Positions 1 to 7,982 of a stretch of 64,000 nucleotides of DNA are shown piece by piece. The notes beneath the pieces are model-generated. The model searched no databases and was not told where the DNA came from. It was given only the letters and a program-made list of their open reading frames with translations. Origin of the DNA: Marvinbryantia sp. (GTDB lineage: Bacteria; Bacillota; Clostridia; Lachnospirales; Lachnospiraceae). The position numbers and the translations under genes were made by a program. The stretch is from assembly GCA_016297895.1 (NCBI GenBank), contig JAEDFS010000001.1, positions 124,001 through 188,000 of the forward strand, given 5' to 3'. The stretch's first letter is position 1; the number at the start of each line of letters is the position of its first letter.

Positions 1-51
1 AGTTGGCAGGTCTCTTTTTTTGTTGCATTAGATTTCTTTTTTATGAAAACT

Positions 52-80
52 TCCAATATAATCGTGAATTGTGGTACAAT
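52..80 (+). promoter_or_regulatory. weak putative promoter for the polyphosphate kinase gene
   Basis: TACAAT at 75-80 is a good -10 box, but the upstream hexamer near 52-57 is a poor match to TTGACA. The first 114 bases are AT-rich and hold no gene that I can support. The gene upstream of the window is not visible. Confidence 0.35.
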
Positions 81-120
81 AGTATCATAAAGATCATAAT
101 TCAGAAATGGGGGTATGAAC

Positions 121-1593
121 ATGCTGAAAAACTGGATACCGGAAGAAGTTCCTTCTCAGGAAGAGATAAAAGAGAGGCTGGAAAAAGCCCGCAGGGAATT
201 ATACGATCTGCAGATGAAGATCAAGAACCGGAAGCTGCCGGTGCTGGTTCTCTTTGAGGGATGGAGTGCTGCGGGTAAGGGAAGTATCATTGGACGGATC
301 ATTAAAAACATTGATCCAAGATTCTTCAAAGTGGCTACCATGGCAGTGCCGACGGAGGAAGAGAACAGAAAGCCGTTTCTTTACCGATTTGTAAAGCAGA
401 TTCCGGAAGGCGGGAAATTTACATTGCTGGATTCCGGATGGATGGAGCAGACCACAAGAGAAGTGCTGGACGGGACGTTGACGGAAGAAAAGTATGAGAC
501 ACGGATTGAGAGTATTAAGAGGTTTGAACGCCAGCTTACGGATAACGGATATCTGGTTCTGAAGCTGTTTTTTCAGATCGAAAAAGAAGAACAGGATGCG
601 AGAATTGAAAAACTTCTGGGAGATCGGGATACCGAATGGCGGGTGTCCGAATATGACCGGTGGCAGAACGGGCATTACAAAAAATGCAGGAAGGTATTTG
701 GACGCTATCTGACGGATACCAATCTTCCGGCGGCTCCCTGGTATATTGTGAATGCCGGGGAAAAAAAGTGGGCCGAGCTTCAGGTAATGGAAACGCTGGT
801 AAGCGCCATCGAAGTGGCACTGCAGAATGAGGCTCATTCAGTGCCGCTGCTGCAGAATGTATTTCCATTGAAAAAGACCCCGGAGCTGAAAGACGTTGAG
901 CTGGCAGGAAAGGTTTTGGAGGATGAGGAATACAAAAGCGAACTGAAGCGGCTTCAAAAAAGACTGGGAGAGCTTCACAACCGGTTGTACCGGAAACGGG
1001 TTCCTGTGATCATCACTTATGAAGGCTGGGATGCAGCCGGTAAAGGCGGAAATATCAAGAGGATCACAGAAGCACTGGATCCCAGAGGATTTGAGGTACA
1101 TCCCATTGCCAGCCCGGAGCCTCATGAAAAGGCGAGACATTATCTGTGGAGATTCTGGACCAGACTGCCCAAGGACGGCCATATCGCAATTTTTGACCGT
1201 ACCTGGTATGGTCGGGTCATGGTGGAACGGCTGGAAGGATTCTGCAGCGAGAATGACTGGAAACGTGCGTACAATGAAATCAATGAGTTCGAAAAGGAGC
1301 TGACGGATTGGGGAGCGGTGCTGATCAAATTCTGGGTACACATTGATAAGGACACTCAGCTTCTGCGATTTACAGAACGCCAGAATCATCCGGAAAAGCA
1401 GTGGAAGATCACAGAAGAAGACTGGCGCAATCGGGAAAAATGGGATCTTTATGAGGAGGCTGTGGATGAGATGCTGCAGAAAACCAGTACTGTATATGCG
1501 CCCTGGCACGTGTTGGAATCCGTGGACAAAAAATATGCCCGTATTAAGGCATTAAAAATCATTATCGGTGAGCTGGAAAAAGTACTGGATTGA
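121..1593 (+). CDS. pap: polyphosphate:AMP phosphotransferase, two PPK2 domains
   Basis: Cytoplasmic enzyme expected to use polyphosphate to phosphorylate AMP to ADP. Two PPK2 domains lie in tandem. The first, about residues 5-235, has Walker A EGWSAAGKG near residue 48. The second, about 265-490, has EGWDAAGKG near 303 and the full lid and Walker B motif DRTWYGRVMVER near 360. Domain 1 has a degenerate version of that motif (LLDSGWMEQ, near 105), as in known PAP enzymes where the C-terminal domain is catalytic. An in-frame ATG at 115 touches the GGGGG ribosome site (109-113), so the ATG at 121 (490 aa) has better spacing. Single gene with no clear terminator behind it. The family call is secure; the exact nucleotide acceptor is inferred from the two-domain layout. 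Confidence 0.9.
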   Translation: MLKNWIPEEVPSQEEIKERLEKARRELYDLQMKIKNRKLPVLVLFEGWSAAGKGSIIGRIIKNIDPRFFKVATMAVPTEEENRKPFLYRFVKQIPEGGKFTLLDSGWMEQTTREVLDGTLTEEKYETRIESIKRFERQLTDNGYLVLKLFFQIEKEEQDARIEKLLGDRDTEWRVSEYDRWQNGHYKKCRKVFGRYLTDTNLPAAPWYIVNAGEKKWAELQVMETLVSAIEVALQNEAHSVPLLQNVFPLKKTPELKDVELAGKVLEDEEYKSELKRLQKRLGELHNRLYRKRVPVIITYEGWDAAGKGGNIKRITEALDPRGFEVHPIASPEPHEKARHYLWRFWTRLPKDGHIAIFDRTWYGRVMVERLEGFCSENDWKRAYNEINEFEKELTDWGAVLIKFWVHIDKDTQLLRFTERQNHPEKQWKITEEDWRNREKWDLYEEAVDEMLQKTSTVYAPWHVLESVDKKYARIKALKIIIGELEKVLD

Positions 1594-1602
1594 TATACAA
1601 AA

Positions 1603-1632
1603 TGTCGTTTTAAGCCGATTGAGTGTCGTTTT
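1603..1632 (+). repeat. direct repeat TGTCGTTTT x2, 21-bp period, candidate operator
   Basis: TGTCGTTTT occurs at 1603-1611 and again at 1624-1632, exactly two helical turns apart and ending 12 bases upstream of the -35 box at 1645. The same word appears inverted (AAAACGACA) at 4566-4574, just before the fab promoter, and at 24718-24726, right after the -10 box of the helicase gene. The protein that would bind is unknown. Confidence 0.4.
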
Positions 1633-1644
1633 GTGCTATGTTTA

Positions 1645-1674
1645 TTGACAGGAATTATGGAAACCATGTAATAT
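1645..1674 (+). promoter_or_regulatory. sigma-A-type promoter for the GGDEF/HD-GYP gene
   Basis: TTGACA (1645-1650), an 18-base spacer, and TAATAT (1669-1674). It lies just downstream of the TGTCGTTTT pair and 38 bases ahead of the start codon. Confidence 0.6.
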
Positions 1675-1712
1675 GAGGATGCTAATTGTCATTACCGGAG
1701 GAGAGAAGCTTG

Positions 1713-4544
1713 ATGGGAACAGATAATTCTATTCGTAATATAACGAAAAGCGCATTTTATATACTTTTGGCGGTAATCCTGATAGGTTTCTTCTGGGCTC
1801 AGAACTATTATCCTTCGGAAACGGAACCGGAGAGCAGGAGAGAAAACCTGAAATTTGAAGGGACTCTGATCTGGGAAAAACCGGATGGGTCAAAAGAAGA
1901 GATTACGGCACCCGGAAAGTATGAAGTCTTACCGGGGCAGGATATGGTGATTTCCACTATGCTGCCCCCGGATTATAAGGAAAGTTACATAGAAATTCGC
2001 GGATCTTTGCAGAACGTTCGCTTTTTCATCGATGGGAAGCTGCGCTCCGAATATGATACGAAGGATTCCAGACCGTTTGGATCGGATTCTGTAAGCCGGT
2101 ATATTTTTTGTAAAACTTCCATGGAGGATGCAGGAAAGGAACTTCGCATCGAACTGACATCGAATTCTGAACGATATTCGGGTGTGGTGAATGAAATCCT
2201 CTGTGGAGATAAAACAGATATCTGGGCGTACATATACAGTATGTACGGCACAGAGACTCTCATTGCCTTTATTATTCTGTTTGCCGGTATCATCACAGTC
2301 CTGCTCAGTGTCGCTTTAAGCATTGCCTATAAAACAAGGATTTATCTGATCTATCTTGGATGGTGTATGGTCCTTGGAGCAGTCTGGATGATTGGGGAAT
2401 CCAAACTTCGACAGCTGATGGTTCCAAATGCATCTGCTTTGGCTTCCCTGTGCTTTGTTGCGCTTATGCTCTGTCCGGTACCGTTGCTTTTATATGTGGA
2501 CGGTGTGCAGCAGGGACGGTATCGGAAGCTTTTTTCACTCATTGAATGTGCAGCATTATTAAACCTGCTGGTTTCCAGTATCCTGCAGTTTTCAGAGAGA
2601 GCAGATTATCTGGAGACGCTGTTTTGGGCTCAGGTCATTATGGGATGTGCCTGCGTATGTGTGATGATCACTTTCTTTCTGGATTACCGCATCGGCAGGA
2701 TCAGGGACTATTATTTAATCGTAGTTGGACTCATGATCGCAATGATGACAGCGGTCATGGAATCCATATCGGTATATTTTGTGATAAGCCTGTCCGGCAT
2801 TTTTCTTGGTGCAGGATTATTGATCCTTTTAGTATTCACGATCATCATGACGGTAAAAGACATTCGTGATCTGGAAAGCAAGCGCCAGAAGGATCAACTG
2901 GAGAATCGGCGAAAACAGACAGAGATCATGACTTTGCAGATGATACAGGCCATGTCTACTATGATCGAGGCAAAGGATGAATATACCAGCGGTCATTCTC
3001 ATCGTGTGGCAGAATACTCCGGGCTGATCGCAAAAGAGCTGGGATGGAATGAAAAGGATGCGGAAAATATCAAAAATGCTGCTTATCTGCATGATATTGG
3101 AAAGATAGGAATACCGGACACGATTCTCAATAAACCTACCAAGCTGCTGGACGCAGAGTATGAGATCATAAAAAAACATCCGGTCATGGGTAGTGATATT
3201 TTAAAAAATATTACTTTGATCGAACATGCGGATGATGTGGCGAGATATCATCATGAACGATATGACGGTCATGGATATCCGGAAGGGCTGGCCGGTGAGG
3301 AGATTCCCATTCAGGCACGTATTGTTTCTATTGCTGACAGTTATGATGCCATGAATTCCAGGCGAATTTATCGAAAAGCTCTTTCTGAGCATGTGATCCG
3401 AAAAGAGATATCTGAGAACAGAGGACGCCAGTTTGATCCTGTCGTTACAGATGCTTTTTTGCGGTTAATGGATGAAAAACGGTTACAGATTTCTGAGGAA
3501 CCGAAGACGATATTTGCTGAAGGTACGCTCTCAGAACTTGAAACAGACAGCACCATAGAAGCAGGAAGGATTCTGTCTGATATCGTGTCTGCCATGGAGA
3601 AGCAGAAGGATGCGGATGGGATGGATTATCTGACAGGGCTTCCTATGAGAAACATCGGTGAGAAGAAGATAGCACAGATGATCCAGGACAATGGAGGCTG
3701 TCTGGTTTTCATGGATATGGATAATCTTAAGAAAATTAATGATATCTACGGCCATAGAGCCGGAGACAGGGCACTGAGAATACTGGGAAATACCATCTCC
3801 GATCATATGGAAGATTCCCTGGCCTGCAGACTGGGCGGTGATGAATTCCTGATTTTCCTTTCCGATGTTACGAAGGAAAGTGCTTCAGAGATGATGAAGC
3901 AGATTTTTGAAAGCTTTTACAGAAAGAAAGAGGAGGATCTGGAAATTCGTGACGCCTCTTTGTCCGGTGGGCTTTGTATGTGTCTGAAAGGAGATTCTTT
4001 CGCAGAGTGTTATGCAAAAGCAGATAAAGCATTGTATTACGTGAAGCAGAATGGAAAGAATAATTTTTCATTCTATCATCAGCTTCAACAGGGTCATGAT
4101 GATTTCATGGGTGTGGGAACGGATTTGAAACAGGTTGCAAAAGCCATTCATCAAAGCGGATACTATACCGGAGCCCTTGACCTGGATAACCGGGAATTCT
4201 CTAAGATATACGAATATATCAGCAATCTGGGAGAACGCTACAAGCATAGCTGTCATCTGGTGATGATCACAATGGATGCGATCTCTGGCAATACAACGTT
4301 TATTGAAGAAATAGAGGAAGCGTTGAAACATATGGAAATGGCAATCCGTATGAATATCAGAAATGCGGATGTCTGTACCCGTTACAGTGCTATGCAGTAT
4401 CTCATCATTCTGGTGGAAGCCGGTGAGGAGAATATTCCAGTGATCATTGAGCGCATTGTAAGCCAATATTACAGAGCATGCGGTGAAAGCGGATTTCGTC
4501 CGCGTTATGAGTATATTCCAATGCTGGCCGGCGAAATGGATTAA
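1713..4544 (+). CDS. membrane HD-GYP and GGDEF cyclic-di-GMP signalling protein
   Basis: Probable integral membrane protein that both makes and degrades cyclic di-GMP. In order: one N-terminal membrane segment (about residues 15-30), an extracellular domain of about 145 residues, a multi-pass block (about 178-380) resembling 7TM receptor modules, a short coiled coil, an HD-GYP domain (HDIGKIGIPD near 460, HHERYDGHGYP near 512), an intact GGDEF domain (LGGDEF near 707), then about 140 residues that look like a second, degenerate GGDEF fold without the signature. The start is ATG 1713, preceded by GGAGGAG at 1697-1703; an in-frame TTG at 1686 lies upstream of that ribosome site and is not favoured. 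Both catalytic signatures are intact, so the net direction cannot be read from sequence. The ligand of the extracellular domain is unknown. Confidence 0.9.
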   Translation: MGTDNSIRNITKSAFYILLAVILIGFFWAQNYYPSETEPESRRENLKFEGTLIWEKPDGSKEEITAPGKYEVLPGQDMVISTMLPPDYKESYIEIRGSLQNVRFFIDGKLRSEYDTKDSRPFGSDSVSRYIFCKTSMEDAGKELRIELTSNSERYSGVVNEILCGDKTDIWAYIYSMYGTETLIAFIILFAGIITVLLSVALSIAYKTRIYLIYLGWCMVLGAVWMIGESKLRQLMVPNASALASLCFVALMLCPVPLLLYVDGVQQGRYRKLFSLIECAALLNLLVSSILQFSERADYLETLFWAQVIMGCACVCVMITFFLDYRIGRIRDYYLIVVGLMIAMMTAVMESISVYFVISLSGIFLGAGLLILLVFTIIMTVKDIRDLESKRQKDQLENRRKQTEIMTLQMIQAMSTMIEAKDEYTSGHSHRVAEYSGLIAKELGWNEKDAENIKNAAYLHDIGKIGIPDTILNKPTKLLDAEYEIIKKHPVMGSDILKNITLIEHADDVARYHHERYDGHGYPEGLAGEEIPIQARIVSIADSYDAMNSRRIYRKALSEHVIRKEISENRGRQFDPVVTDAFLRLMDEKRLQISEEPKTIFAEGTLSELETDSTIEAGRILSDIVSAMEKQKDADGMDYLTGLPMRNIGEKKIAQMIQDNGGCLVFMDMDNLKKINDIYGHRAGDRALRILGNTISDHMEDSLACRLGGDEFLIFLSDVTKESASEMMKQIFESFYRKKEEDLEIRDASLSGGLCMCLKGDSFAECYAKADKALYYVKQNGKNNFSFYHQLQQGHDDFMGVGTDLKQVAKAIHQSGYYTGALDLDNREFSKIYEYISNLGERYKHSCHLVMITMDAISGNTTFIEEIEEALKHMEMAIRMNIRNADVCTRYSAMQYLIILVEAGEENIPVIIERIVSQYYRACGESGFRPRYEYIPMLAGEMD

Positions 4545-4563
4545 TTTCGCCGGCTCTTTTTTT
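4527..4563 (+). terminator. intrinsic terminator overlapping the GGDEF gene stop codon
   Basis: An 11-bp perfect GC-rich stem (4527-4537 with 4544-4554) is followed by a T tract at 4557-4563. The stop codon TAA (4542-4544) lies in the loop and at the start of the right arm, so the coding end forms part of the hairpin. It insulates the fab operon from upstream transcription. Confidence 0.9.
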
Positions 4564-4613
4564 GCAAAACGACATTTCCTGATCAATTCTTAATAATTTC
4601 TAAAGCCATAATA

Positions 4614-4626
4614 TTTGATAATCAAA
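4614..4626. promoter_or_regulatory. FabT-like operator 1 (TTTGATAATCAAA)
   Basis: Palindrome with perfect TTTGAT/ATCAAA arms around one central base, ending 4 bases before the -35 box of the fab promoter. It resembles the TTTGA-N3-TCAAA sites described for streptococcal FabT, a MarR-family repressor. A MarR gene closes this operon at 15103. Confidence 0.6.
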
Positions 4627-4630
4627 ATAC

Positions 4631-4659
4631 TTGACAAGCAAATAATTAACATATATACT
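4631..4659 (+). promoter_or_regulatory. main fab operon promoter
   Basis: TTGACA (4631-4636), 17-base spacer, TATACT (4654-4659): a near-consensus vegetative promoter. It is bracketed by two FabT-like palindromes, the second starting on the last base of the -10 box. Confidence 0.8.
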
Positions 4660-4671
4660 TTGAAAGTCAAA
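4659..4671. promoter_or_regulatory. FabT-like operator 2 (TTTGAAAGTCAAA)
   Basis: TTTGA/TCAAA arms with a 3-base centre, placed over the end of the -10 box and the expected transcription start. Bound repressor here would block polymerase directly. A short GCCCG/CGGGC hairpin (4681-4696) follows in the leader. Confidence 0.6.
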
Positions 4672-4740
4672 ATAAACGGGGCCCGATGATACGGGCATAT
4701 GACAGAACCCGGAAATGAAACAGAAATGAGGACAGGAATG

Positions 4741-5706
4741 ATGACAGGAGTGATATGCGGTACAGGATCTTATGTGCCGACTCAAATACTGGATAACCAC
4801 AGGCTGTCAGAACTGGTGGAGACAAGTGATGAATGGATCCGTGAGCGTACCGGTGTGATCCGGCGGCATATTGCGACAGAGGAAACGACGGTGTCCATGG
4901 CGGCGGAAGCGGGAAGGCGTGCACTTAAGGATGCCGGAATGGATTCGAAGGAAGTGGAAATGATCCTGGTATCTACGATCTCTTCCAATGTCATTCTGCC
5001 CTGTGCGGCTTGTGAGGTGCAGAAGATTCTGGGCGCAGAACATGCGGTGTGTTTTGACCTGAATGCGGCCTGCAGCGGATTTCTATTTGCATATCAGACT
5101 GCCCAGGCATATATCGCAGCAGGAATGTACAGAAAGATCCTTGTGATCGGAAGCGAGAGCCTGTCAGATCTCACGAACTGGAAAGACCGTAGTACCTGCA
5201 TTCTTTTTGGAGATGGTGCAGGGGCAGCTGTTCTGAAAGCAGCTAAAGGGCGTACATTTATAAGCGCCGCACATTCCGATGGGAACAGCGCAGAAGCCCT
5301 GACATGCAGCAGCAGGCACAGAAGAGACTGGAAAGACAGACCGGAGGAAGAGACCTATATGCAGATGGATGGCAGGAGGGTGTTCCAGTTTGCGGTAAAA
5401 AAAGTGCCGGAGGTTGTTACGGAACTTCTGGATGCCAACCAGGTGAAAGCGGAGGAGATTGACTATTTTCTTTTGCATCAGGCCAATCGAAGAATCGTAG
5501 AATCTGCAGCAAAACGGATGGGGCTGGGAATTGAGAAGTTTCCAATGAATCTTCAGGAATACGGAAATACATCCTCTGCCAGCATCCCGATTCTGATGGA
5601 TGAGCTGAGAAGAAATGGAACACTTAAGAAAGGACAGAAACTGGTTCTTGCCGGATTTGGGGCAGGACTGTCCTGGGGAGCCAGCCTGCTGGAATGGCAG
5701 TTATAG
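4741..5706 (+). CDS. fabH: beta-ketoacyl-ACP synthase III
   Basis: Starts fatty-acid synthesis by condensing an acyl-CoA with malonyl-ACP. The catalytic triad is complete: Cys111 in LNAACSGF, His246 in LLHQANRR, Asn276 in EYGNTSS (numbered from ATG 4741, 322 aa). The frame is open from an ATG at 4699, but homology begins at MTGVICGTGSYVPTQ, and the GAGG at 4728-4731 suits the ATG at 4741 (ATG 4738 also possible). First gene of the fab operon, with the leader and two candidate operators directly upstream. A 165-base structured gap separates it from acpP, unlike the tight spacing in the rest of the operon. Substrate choice (straight or branched primer) is not readable from sequence. Confidence 0.95.
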   Translation: MTGVICGTGSYVPTQILDNHRLSELVETSDEWIRERTGVIRRHIATEETTVSMAAEAGRRALKDAGMDSKEVEMILVSTISSNVILPCAACEVQKILGAEHAVCFDLNAACSGFLFAYQTAQAYIAAGMYRKILVIGSESLSDLTNWKDRSTCILFGDGAGAAVLKAAKGRTFISAAHSDGNSAEALTCSSRHRRDWKDRPEEETYMQMDGRRVFQFAVKKVPEVVTELLDANQVKAEEIDYFLLHQANRRIVESAAKRMGLGIEKFPMNLQEYGNTSSASIPILMDELRRNGTLKKGQKLVLAGFGAGLSWGASLLEWQL

Positions 5707-5730
5707 CTTTCAGCCCTGCCTCCGGCGGAT

Positions 5731-5800
5731 CGCAGAGGCGCACAGATGAAAGCTCCTTTGGAGCGTGCGCCTCGCGGCAAGTACGCCGGTGGCGTACTTG
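5731..5800 (+). other. two strong intercistronic hairpins between fabH and acpP
   Basis: The first hairpin pairs 5735-5743 with 5765-5773 (9 bp, perfect), continues outward by three more pairs after a bulged A, and contains an inner GCTCC-TTT-GGAGC stem (5752-5764) beyond an 8-base bulge. The second is a perfect 10-bp stem (5778-5787 with 5791-5800) with a 3-base loop. No T tract follows, so they are not intrinsic terminators. They may be RNA processing or stability elements, or a copy of a dispersed palindromic repeat. Confidence 0.7.
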
Positions 5801-5871
5801 AACGAAAACACCATGGGGATCCATGATGTCATATAAAAGTAAGAAAAGATAAGAAAAAGGAGAAAAATAGT

Positions 5872-6096
5872 ATGTTAGAGAAAATTATTGAAATGACAGC
5901 AGAGGCACTTGGACTGGAAGCAGGAGATATCAATGCAGATTGTTCCTTTAAAGAAGATCTGGGAGCAGATTCTCTGGATCTGTTTGAGCTGGTTATGGCA
6001 CTGGAAGAAGAATTTGGCGTGGAGATCCCCACAGAGGATCTGGAACAGATCGTAACAATCGGTGATGTAGTGAAATATATTGAAGAACACAAATAA
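5872..6096 (+). CDS. acpP: acyl carrier protein
   Basis: Carries growing acyl chains for the fatty-acid synthase. The 74-residue acidic protein has the phosphopantetheine attachment motif GADSLDL with Ser34. AAGGAG lies close upstream of the ATG. It follows a hairpin-rich gap after fabH and is followed after 13 bases by fabK. ACP is needed in large excess over the enzymes, which makes the structured upstream gap a plausible post-transcriptional boost point (inference). Confidence 0.95.
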   Translation: MLEKIIEMTAEALGLEAGDINADCSFKEDLGADSLDLFELVMALEEEFGVEIPTEDLEQIVTIGDVVKYIEEHK

Positions 6097-6109
6097 AGGT
6101 GGGAATGAA

Positions 6110-7048
6110 ATGAAGACAGGAATCACAAAGCTGCTGGGCATTACTTATCCGATCATTCAGGGAGGAATGGCCTGGGTGGCAGAGTATCATCTTGCCGCAG
6201 CCGTATCCAGTGCAGGCGGCCTTGGGCTGATCGGAGCAGCCAGTGCACCGGCTGAATGGGTAAGAGAACAGGTGCGTGAGGCAAAAAAACTGACAGATAA
6301 GCCTTTTGGCGTCAATATTATGCTGATGAGCCCTTATGCCGATGAAGTGGCCAGGGTGATCGTGGAGGAAGGTGTGCCGGTGGTCACCACCGGAGCCGGA
6401 AATCCGGAAAAATATATGAAAATGTGGAAGGAAGCCGGAGTGAAGGTTATCCCGGTGGTGGCGTCTGTCGCTCTTGCAAAGAGAATGGAACGCTGCGGAG
6501 CGGATGCGGTGGTGGCAGAAGGTACCGAATCCGGCGGTCATATCGGCGAGCTTACCACAATGGTACTGGTACCACAGGTGGTGGATGCGGTAAAGATTCC
6601 TGTTATTGCGGCAGGCGGTATTGCTGATGGAAGAGGAATTGCTGCAGCAATGATGCTTGGAGCACAGGGAGTGCAGATGGGGACTCATTTTGTTGTGACA
6701 AAAGAAGCGGTGGTTCATGAGAATTACAAGAAGCGGATCCTTGGAGCAAAGGATATTGATTCCCGGGTAACAGGCAGAAGTACCGGTCATCCGGTGCGGG
6801 CTCTTCGCAATGAGATGACAAAAAAATATCAGGAGCTGGAAAAATCCGGTGCGTCCTTTGAAGAACTGGAGCTTCTGACTCTGGGCAGTCTTCGAAAAGC
6901 AGTGGTAGAAGGCGATGTGAAAAATGGAAGCGTTATGGCAGGACAGATCGCCGGAATGGTAAAGGAGGAGCTGACCTGTCAGGAACTGATCGAAAAACTG
7001 GTCAAAGAGACAGACAGCCTGATGAAAGGAACAGGAATCTATGAGTAA
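6110..7048 (+). CDS. fabK: FMN-dependent enoyl-ACP reductase II
   Basis: Performs the final reduction of each elongation cycle, using FMN and a nicotinamide cofactor. The sequence fits the FabK / nitronate-monooxygenase TIM barrel: YPIIQGGMAWV at the N terminus, AEGTESGGHIGE mid-protein, IAAGGIADGRG and GAQGVQMGTHF for FMN phosphate binding. Open frame runs from 6080 inside acpP, but AAAGGTGGG upstream of ATG 6110 and the homology start favour 312 aa. It overlaps fabD by 8 bases. No fabI or fabL is seen in the operon, so FabK is likely the working reductase. A second, more divergent member of the superfamily lies at 13946. Confidence 0.92.
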   Translation: MKTGITKLLGITYPIIQGGMAWVAEYHLAAAVSSAGGLGLIGAASAPAEWVREQVREAKKLTDKPFGVNIMLMSPYADEVARVIVEEGVPVVTTGAGNPEKYMKMWKEAGVKVIPVVASVALAKRMERCGADAVVAEGTESGGHIGELTTMVLVPQVVDAVKIPVIAAGGIADGRGIAAAMMLGAQGVQMGTHFVVTKEAVVHENYKKRILGAKDIDSRVTGRSTGHPVRALRNEMTKKYQELEKSGASFEELELLTLGSLRKAVVEGDVKNGSVMAGQIAGMVKEELTCQELIEKLVKETDSLMKGTGIYE

Positions 7049-7982
7049 GATTGCATTCATCTATCCGGGACAGGGAGCACAGAAAGCAGGTATGGGAGCT
7101 GATTTTTATGAAAACAGCGCCCTTGCCGCAGAAGTGTATGAAGAAGCCGGAGAAATTCTGGGCTTTGATATCAAAAACCTGTGCTTTACGGAAAATGAAC
7201 AGCTGGATCAGACAGAATACACCCAGGCGGCTATGGTTACTACCTGCCTGGCCATGACCAGAGTACTGATGGAACGTGGAATCGAACCGGATATCACGGC
7301 AGGACTAAGCCTTGGTGAGTATTGTGCGATTTCTGTGGCCGGAGGAATGAGCAGACAGGATGCCATCCGAACCGTACGTACCAGAGGTATTCTGATGCAG
7401 AACGCAGTGCCTTCAGGCGAAGGAGCTATGGCAGCAGTCCTTGGGCTGGATGGAAAGGTGATCGAAGAGATCACAGGAAGTATGGAAGGCATGACCATTG
7501 CAAATTATAACTGTCCGGGTCAGATCGTGATCACCGGAAAGAAGCAGGCAGTAGAAGAAGCCTGTATCAGGCTCAAAGAGGCTGGAGCGAAGAGAACTGT
7601 TTTTTTAAATGTCAGCGGAGCCTTTCATTCTCCTCTTCTGAAAGAAGCGGGAAAAGAACTGGAACGGGTGCTGGGTCAGGTTAGCTTCAGCGAGCTTGGG
7701 ATTCCTTATGTGACGAATGTGACGGCAGAGGCTGTGACGGATATCAATGAGACAAAGAGACTGCTGACCGAGCAGATCAGTGAGCCGGTCCGCTGGCAGC
7801 AGAGTATGGAATATATGATTCAAAACGGGGTAGATACCTTTGTAGAGATCGGTCCGGGACGGACTCTTTCCGGATTTCTGCGCAAGATCAGCAGGGAAGT
7901 GAAGGTATATCAGGTGAGCACCTGGGAAGAGATGGAACAGGCTGTCAAAGTTCTGGCAGAGCAGGAGGAACAGGTATGTTAA
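7041..7982 (+). CDS. fabD: malonyl-CoA:ACP transacylase
   Basis: Loads malonyl groups from CoA onto ACP. The signature IYPGQGAQKAGMG is near the N terminus, the nucleophile Ser90 lies in GLSLGEY, and the catalytic His196 in SGAFHSPLL. Its 313 aa is the usual length. It overlaps both neighbours (8 bases with fabK, 7 bases with fabG), so translation of the block is probably coupled. Confidence 0.95.
   Translation: MSKIAFIYPGQGAQKAGMGADFYENSALAAEVYEEAGEILGFDIKNLCFTENEQLDQTEYTQAAMVTTCLAMTRVLMERGIEPDITAGLSLGEYCAISVAGGMSRQDAIRTVRTRGILMQNAVPSGEGAMAAVLGLDGKVIEEITGSMEGMTIANYNCPGQIVITGKKQAVEEACIRLKEAGAKRTVFLNVSGAFHSPLLKEAGKELERVLGQVSFSELGIPYVTNVTAEAVTDINETKRLLTEQISEPVRWQQSMEYMIQNGVDTFVEIGPGRTLSGFLRKISREVKVYQVSTWEEMEQAVKVLAEQEEQVC

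Noticed and set aside
3..257. 84-codon open frame at the window start
   Set aside because: No ribosome site, composition unlike protein, and it overlaps the start of the PPK2 gene in another frame.
5993..7060. 355-codon frame antisense to fabK
   Set aside because: Shadow frame: rich in His, Cys, Ser and Phe, no ribosome site, and the plus-strand frame has full FabK motifs.
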